DNA of 64,000 bases from Novosphingobium sp. G106 (lineage in GTDB: Bacteria > Pseudomonadota > Alphaproteobacteria > Sphingomonadales > Sphingomonadaceae): contig NZ_JAHOOZ010000001.1 of NCBI RefSeq assembly GCF_019075875.1, positions 3,720,001-3,784,000 of the forward strand. The letters run 5' to 3'. The notes beneath the pieces are model-generated. The model did no database searches and was not told the DNA's origin. It was given only the letters and a program-made list of their open reading frames with translations. Shown here piece after piece: positions 61,001 to 64,000 of this stretch (within the stretch, counting starts at the first letter, position 1; each line of letters opens with the position of its first letter). The translations under genes and the position numbers were made by a program.

Positions 61001-61672
61001 GCCCAACGCGACGACATGGCCAGCGCCGTCGCCGAAGACCTGTACCTCGATATGGCGCGCGGTCTCGACATAGCGCTCAAGGAACACGCCGCCGTTGCCG
61101 AAATTGCCCGTGCCCAGGCGCACGACGCTGTCGAAGGCCTCGGCAAGCTGCGCAGCATCAGCGCAGATGCGCATGCCGATGCCGCCGCCGCCCGCAGTGG
61201 CCTTGAGGATCACCGGATAGCCGATCGCATCGGCCGCCGCGACGGCCGCAGCGGGATCGGTCAGCAGGTCGGTGCCCGGAGCGAGCGGCACGCCCTGCGC
61301 CTCGGCAAGCGCGCGCGCCGTGTGCTTGAGGCCGAATTCGACGATGTTCTGCGCGGTTGGGCCGATGAAGACTATACCCGCATCGGCGCAAGCTTGTGCG
61401 AATTCGGTACTTTCGGAGAGAAATCCGTAACCGGGATGGATCGCTTCGACACCCGTGGCGCGTGCGGCATCGAGGATCGCGGCGATGTTCAGATAGCTTT
61501 CCGCAGCCGGCGCCGGGCCGATCCGCACGGCCTCGTCTGCCTGAGCGACGTGGAGCGAGCCGGCATCGGCATCGCTGAAAACCGCGACCGAACCGACGCC
61601 CATCTTCCGCAGGGTGCGGACGATCCGACAGGCGATCGCGCCGCGGTTGGCGATGAGGACCTTCTGGAACAT
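58061..61672 (-). CDS. Urea carboxylase-type biotin enzyme (probable guanidine carboxylase)
   Basis: 1203 residues from ATG 61672 ([20 protein letters not shown]); an upstream frame to 61993 is not part of the protein. Order: biotin carboxylase (residues 1-450; [20 protein letters not shown]), AHS1/AHS2 carboxyltransferase domains ([40 protein letters not shown]), biotinyl domain ([18 protein letters not shown]). With UAAP1/2 and allophanate hydrolase this is the set shown in other bacteria to carboxylate guanidine, with the UAAPs acting as carboxyguanidine deiminase. Urea itself is the alternative substrate. Confidence 0.92.
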   Translation of the reverse strand: [1203 protein letters not shown]

Positions 61673-61674
61673 GC

Positions 61675-62307
61675 CTATTCGGCAACGATCATGCGGACGG
61701 GCGTCGGGTTGAAGCCGTTGCAGGGGTTGTTGATCTGCGGGCAGTTCGAGACGACGACGTCGACATCCATCTCGGCGCGCAGATCCACGGTCAGCCCCGG
61801 CGCGGAAATCCCGTCGACGATGCCCAGCGCGCCGTCGGCCTCGACCGGCACATTCATGAAGAAGTTGATGTTCGAGACCATGTCGCGCTTGCCGCGGCCG
61901 ACGCGGACATTGGCGTCGAGGAAGTTGTCGACGCAGCTGTGCTGGGCCTTCGTGTGGTGGCCATAGCGCAGCGTGTTGCTCTCGCAGGAACACGCTCCGC
62001 CGATCGTGTCGTGATAGGCGACCGAAGTGCCAATGATCGTCATCATCGGCCGACCCTCGTTCGACAGCAGCACGGCCCCGTCGCGCAGGAACAGGTTGCC
62101 CTGCGCCGCGATCGTGTCCTGCGCGGAATAGCGTTCGGCGTCGTCATCGGCGGCATAGATCAGGAAGTCGACCGCCTGGTTGCCTTCGAGATCGACGATG
62201 CGCAGCGTCTGCCCTGCATAGACGCGGAACAGCCAGGGTGCGCGCGCGGGCACCACTTCGTCATGGACGATCGTGCCGGCCAGTCCCTCGGTCGCTCTAT
62301 CGGTCAT
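61675..62307 (-). CDS. Urea amidolyase-associated protein 2 (DUF1989; carboxyguanidine deiminase subunit)
   Basis: 210 residues. DUF1989 fold (FRVYAGQTLRIVDLEGNQAV, GGACSCESNTLRYGHHTKAQ with Cys and His residues, FFMNVPVEADGALGIVDGIS). In characterised bacteria UAAP1 and UAAP2 (CgdA/CgdB) together convert carboxyguanidine to allophanate. The Cys-rich segment CSCESN and the CPQINNPCNG end may be metal-binding. Seven bases after the UAAP1 gene. Confidence 0.88.
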   Translation of the reverse strand: MTDRATEGLAGTIVHDEVVPARAPWLFRVYAGQTLRIVDLEGNQAVDFLIYAADDDAERYSAQDTIAAQGNLFLRDGAVLLSNEGRPMMTIIGTSVAYHDTIGGACSCESNTLRYGHHTKAQHSCVDNFLDANVRVGRGKRDMVSNINFFMNVPVEADGALGIVDGISAPGLTVDLRAEMDVDVVVSNCPQINNPCNGFNPTPVRMIVAE

Positions 62308-62313
62308 CTCGGC

Positions 62314-63135
62314 TTACCTCAGGTAATAGTCTTCGGTGTTGAGGAAGGCGCGCAGCCCTTCGGGGCTGGCATTGCGCAGCGGATCGTCCGCGAGCGTCAC
62401 CGGGCCGCGCCAGGCGGTCGCGCGCAGCGGCGTCACCGTGTAATCGGCCCGCGGATCGAGCACGTGCGGGCAGTTCGCCAGGACGACGATCAGGTCCATC
62501 TCGGCGCGCAGCAACAGCGACCGCCCCGGCGCGAAAGGCCCGATCTGCGGCGTGGTCGCGCCGTCTGCCTCGATCCGGACGCCCTTGAACCAGTTGATGC
62601 AGGGATGAACGTCCTTGCGGCCCAGCCCGTGCTTGGCGGCGCCGAGCATGAAGCGGTCTCGGGCGTTGGGATGGGTGCCATAGTTGACGCCGTCGCCGTA
62701 CTTGCGCGCGTTCGACGCGTCGTTCGAGGGGCCGCAGAAAGCGTCGTGGGTTTCCGCGCCGTCCTTGACGATCGACATCATGACGCGGCCCATGTCGGAC
62801 AGCAGCAGCTTGCCCGCGCCCAGGTAGCCGTTCCACTGCACCTTGACCGTATCGGCGACATTGAGCCGTTCGAGCGGGTTCTCCGCGTTGAACAACAGCA
62901 TCGAAGTGCAGGCATCGCCTTGGAGGTCGATCAGCCGCAGCCGCGCGCCGCGCGCCAGCCGGCGCGAGGCATAGCCGCCTGCCGCGATGGTCTCTTCCCA
63001 AAGGACGGGCCCGTCCGCATCTGTGGCTACCGCGGGCAATGTCGGCATCGCCTCGACCCTGGTTCCGGCCATCGCACGAGCATGGGCCTGTGCGCCATAG
63101 GGATCGGCAGTATTGGCGTCAGGAGCATTTGGCAT
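62314..63135 (-). CDS. Urea amidolyase-associated protein 1 (DUF1989; carboxyguanidine deiminase subunit)
   Basis: 273 residues. DUF1989 domain with AGGYASRRLARGARLRLIDL, GDACTSMLLFNAENPLERLN, MLGAAKHGLGRKDVHPCINW and LANCPHVLDPRADYTVTPLR. Partner of UAAP2. An N-terminal extension of about 40 residues carries no obvious motif. ATG 63135 overlaps the regulator's stop by one base, so the five genes are one transcript from the 63611 operator region. Confidence 0.88.
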   Translation of the reverse strand: MPNAPDANTADPYGAQAHARAMAGTRVEAMPTLPAVATDADGPVLWEETIAAGGYASRRLARGARLRLIDLQGDACTSMLLFNAENPLERLNVADTVKVQWNGYLGAGKLLLSDMGRVMMSIVKDGAETHDAFCGPSNDASNARKYGDGVNYGTHPNARDRFMLGAAKHGLGRKDVHPCINWFKGVRIEADGATTPQIGPFAPGRSLLLRAEMDLIVVLANCPHVLDPRADYTVTPLRATAWRGPVTLADDPLRNASPEGLRAFLNTEDYYLR

Positions 63136-63590
63136 CAGCGCGACTCCTTGGACGAAAGCGGCGGCAAAAGTGCCGAAGTGGTGACCAGGCGGACCTGCTG
63201 CACGCCGCGGATTTTTCGCAGTGCGTCACACAGTTGCTGCAGACGCAGCGCAGTCCCCTGGACCAGCAGGACCTCCATCGACTGGTCGTCTTCGAGGAAG
63301 ATGTGCTGCGACGAGATGATCTCGGCGATGAAGCCCGACTGGACCTGCGCGAGTGCCTGGCGACCTCGACCGGCTTCGGCGCGGTAGATCAAGGTCACGG
63401 TACCGGCGAGCACGGTTTCCGGCCGTTCACGGGCGTTGTGCTCGGTCAGGGCATTGCGAATCAGCTCGGCAATCATCTGCGACCGATTGGCCACGGCACG
63501 CTCCAAGACCATGGCGTCGAGTTCTGCGAACAGCTCTGCCGGTAGGCTGACGCTGAGCCTAACGAGCGAGGGTTGGGAGAGGTCGTTCAT
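63135..63590 (-). CDS. NikR-like ribbon-helix-helix regulator without classic nickel ligands
   Basis: 151 residues. N-terminal RHH domain (LVRLSVSLPAELFAELDAMV, NRSQMIAELIRNAL) and a C-terminal ACT-like domain as in NikR (GTVTLIYRAEAGRG, SSQHIFLEDDQSMEVLLVQG). Of the four nickel ligands in E. coli NikR, only the first in QHIFL seems kept; His89 appears as Phe and Cys95 as Ser, and the upstream His is not seen. It therefore probably senses something other than nickel, perhaps guanidine or a nitrogen signal. First gene of the urea/guanidine operon and likely its own regulator via the dyad at 63611. Confidence 0.8.
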   Translation of the reverse strand: MNDLSQPSLVRLSVSLPAELFAELDAMVLERAVANRSQMIAELIRNALTEHNARERPETVLAGTVTLIYRAEAGRGRQALAQVQSGFIAEIISSQHIFLEDDQSMEVLLVQGTALRLQQLCDALRKIRGVQQVRLVTTSALLPPLSSKESR

Positions 63591-63610
63591 GATGAAAGCA
63601 GCCTATGTTT

Positions 63611-63636
63611 TATTACGACTATCGTCAATCGTAATA
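63611..63636. promoter_or_regulatory. Operator-like dyad for the NikR-like regulator
   Basis: TATTACGA-N10-TCGTAATA: a perfect 8-bp inverted repeat, 21 bases upstream of ATG 63590. The half-site distance suits a RHH tetramer such as NikR. Confidence 0.6.
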
Positions 63637-63640
63637 TCTA

Positions 63641-63658
63641 TGGTGCGATGCAGCACCA
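63641..63658. repeat. Short inverted repeat TGGTGC-N6-GCACCA
   Basis: A perfect 6-bp dyad beside the RHH operator. Its arms are in the opposite order to an NtrC site, so its meaning is unclear. Confidence 0.35.
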
Positions 63659-63669
63659 ACCGGCGCGCG

Positions 63670-63710
63670 AAATTTGGGCAATCCGCGCCCACCTGCTCAA
63701 AATTTGGGCA
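63670..63710. repeat. Direct repeat AAATTTGGGCA, 30 bp apart
   Basis: Copies at 63670-63680 and 63700-63710. They lie 65-95 bases upstream of the sigma-54 promoter at 63764, on about the same face of the helix, where enhancer-binding activators usually bind. Confidence 0.45.
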
Positions 63711-63763
63711 GATAATGTGTCGAACTGTTTCTGTTCCGTTTAGAAATCACAACAAAATGTAAA

Positions 63764-63779
63764 TGGCACACCCCTTGCT
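63764..63779 (+). promoter_or_regulatory. Sigma-54 promoter upstream of the TorF-family porin
   Basis: TGGCAC-A-CCCC-TTGCT fits the -24/-12 consensus fully, with GG at 63765-63766 and GC at 63777-63778. It lies 50 bases before ATG 63830. Confidence 0.8.
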
Positions 63780-63829
63780 TAGGGAATGGCGACCCATGAA
63801 GGTCCAATTGCTCTCAAGGGGGGTTCCCA

Positions 63830-64000
63830 ATGTATAAAAGCTTTGCCGCAGCCATCGCTCTCGCCACGGCCGCCATCGTTCCCACCATCGCCTATGCCGA
63901 CGAGCCGGCGCCCGATCTCAAGGTCACCGGCAGCGTCACACTCGCCAGCGAATACCGCCTGCGCGGCATCTCGCAGTCGGACAGCGATCCCGCCATCCAG
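63830..64000 (+). CDS. TorF-family putative porin, N-terminal part (cut by window edge)
   Basis: 57 residues are visible from ATG 63830: a signal peptide (MYKSFAAAIALATAAIVPTI to AYA) then LKVTGSVTLASEYRLRGISQ, which is the N-terminal strand pattern of the TorF/Gcw_chp outer-membrane protein family. In many Alphaproteobacteria this gene precedes glnK and amtB and is controlled by NtrC and sigma-54, which fits the promoter found here. It is a probable outer-membrane channel induced by nitrogen limitation. The remainder lies outside the window. Confidence 0.75.
   Translation, partial: MYKSFAAAIALATAAIVPTIAYADEPAPDLKVTGSVTLASEYRLRGISQSDSDPAIQ

Noticed and set aside
58562..61966. Very long open frame on the plus strand opposite the urea carboxylase gene
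   Set aside because: It is a codon-bias shadow of the carboxylase on the other strand; the translation is Arg/Asp/Gly-rich with no domain, and the opposite strand carries all the conserved motifs.
61673..61993. N-terminal extension of the urea carboxylase
   Set aside because: The extra residues are low-complexity and overlap UAAP2 in another frame; ATG 61672 starts the universal ANRG-containing N-terminus.
63641..63658. NtrC binding site near the sigma-54 promoter
   Set aside because: NtrC sites read GCAC...GGTGC; this dyad has the reverse order of arms (GGTGC...GCACC).
63591..63829. Guanidine riboswitch before the carboxylase operon
   Set aside because: The leader between the regulator start and the dyad is only about 20 bases and shows no riboswitch-like conserved hairpins on the minus strand.
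1..64000. tRNA, rRNA, CRISPR arrays, insertion sequences, prophage or integrase genes
   Set aside because: None were seen on either strand; the catabolic island has no flanking tRNA or direct repeats that would mark a mobile element.

Overview
This 64 kb window is high-GC alphaproteobacterial DNA, most probably from a sphingomonad (Sphingomonas/Novosphingobium/Sphingobium group). The signs are four TonB-dependent receptors sitting next to catabolic genes, a DUF4169 gene, a DUF6894-type gene, and a TorF-family porin behind a sigma-54 promoter. I see no rRNA, tRNA, CRISPR array, insertion sequence or phage gene. The text carries at least four +1 frameshifts in G or C runs (about 1912, 9894, 20156 and 27111). 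These look more like sequencing indels than decay, because the protein reads normally on both sides of each.

Layout. 1-4017 (minus): a membrane-stress type cluster of SPFH/SHOCT protein, two DUF4178 zinc-ribbon proteins, a 47-aa peptide, DUF350 and a membrane spermidine-synthase-like protein cut by the window edge. 4402-6801: a TonB receptor. 7085-10595: an ECF sigma factor with its anti-sigma factor, a subtilisin-like protease and a PRC-barrel protein, linked by a shared promoter motif GGATTAAAC-N13-CGTTT. 10771-39239: a catabolic island of about 28 kb (next paragraph). 39240-46222: an operon with TonB receptor, GMC oxidoreductase, NTF2-like, PhyH dioxygenase and TIM-barrel isomerase, next to a TetR regulator. 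46454-50796: VOC protein, a fourth TonB receptor, SnoaL-like protein and a second TetR regulator. 50868-56237: a GGDEF-EAL protein, a DUF6894-like protein, a TauD-type dioxygenase, two small proteins and a DapB-like reductase. 56328-63590: a urea/guanidine carboxylase, allophanate hydrolase and UAAP1/2 operon under a NikR-like regulator. 63764-64000: a sigma-54 promoter and the start of a TorF-family porin.

The island is the main discovery candidate. Five intergenic sites fit ATCGT-N3-ACGAT (three exactly, two with one mismatch), which contains the consensus TNGT-N3-ACNA known for FadR/FCD-type GntR repressors. They lie in front of seven transcription units, and two paralogous FCD regulators are encoded inside the island. 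The predicted regulon holds: a linalool dehydratase/isomerase-like membrane protein with an SDR and bioF; a TonB receptor; an EthD-like protein, an uncharacterised 402-aa protein and an APH-like kinase; a split pyruvate-phosphate-dikinase-like system (ATP-binding/phosphohistidine protein, second phosphohistidine protein, helper) with a biotin-carrier-like protein that lacks the biotinylated lysine; a SurE-type phosphatase; a three-part biotin-dependent carboxylase (BC, BCCP, OadA-type carboxyltransferase with altered metal ligands) led by a 515-aa protein I do not recognise; a CoA ligase and thiolase; and bioB, bioC, an acyl-CoA dehydrogenase, a second APH-like kinase and an enoyl-CoA hydratase.

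My inference is a catabolic route for an isoprenoid-like or tertiary-alcohol/ketone substrate. In it a substrate is phosphorylated at ATP cost and/or carboxylated by a biotin enzyme, then activated to a CoA ester and beta-oxidised, while the regulon supplies its own biotin-synthesis enzymes. The substrate cannot be read from the sequence.
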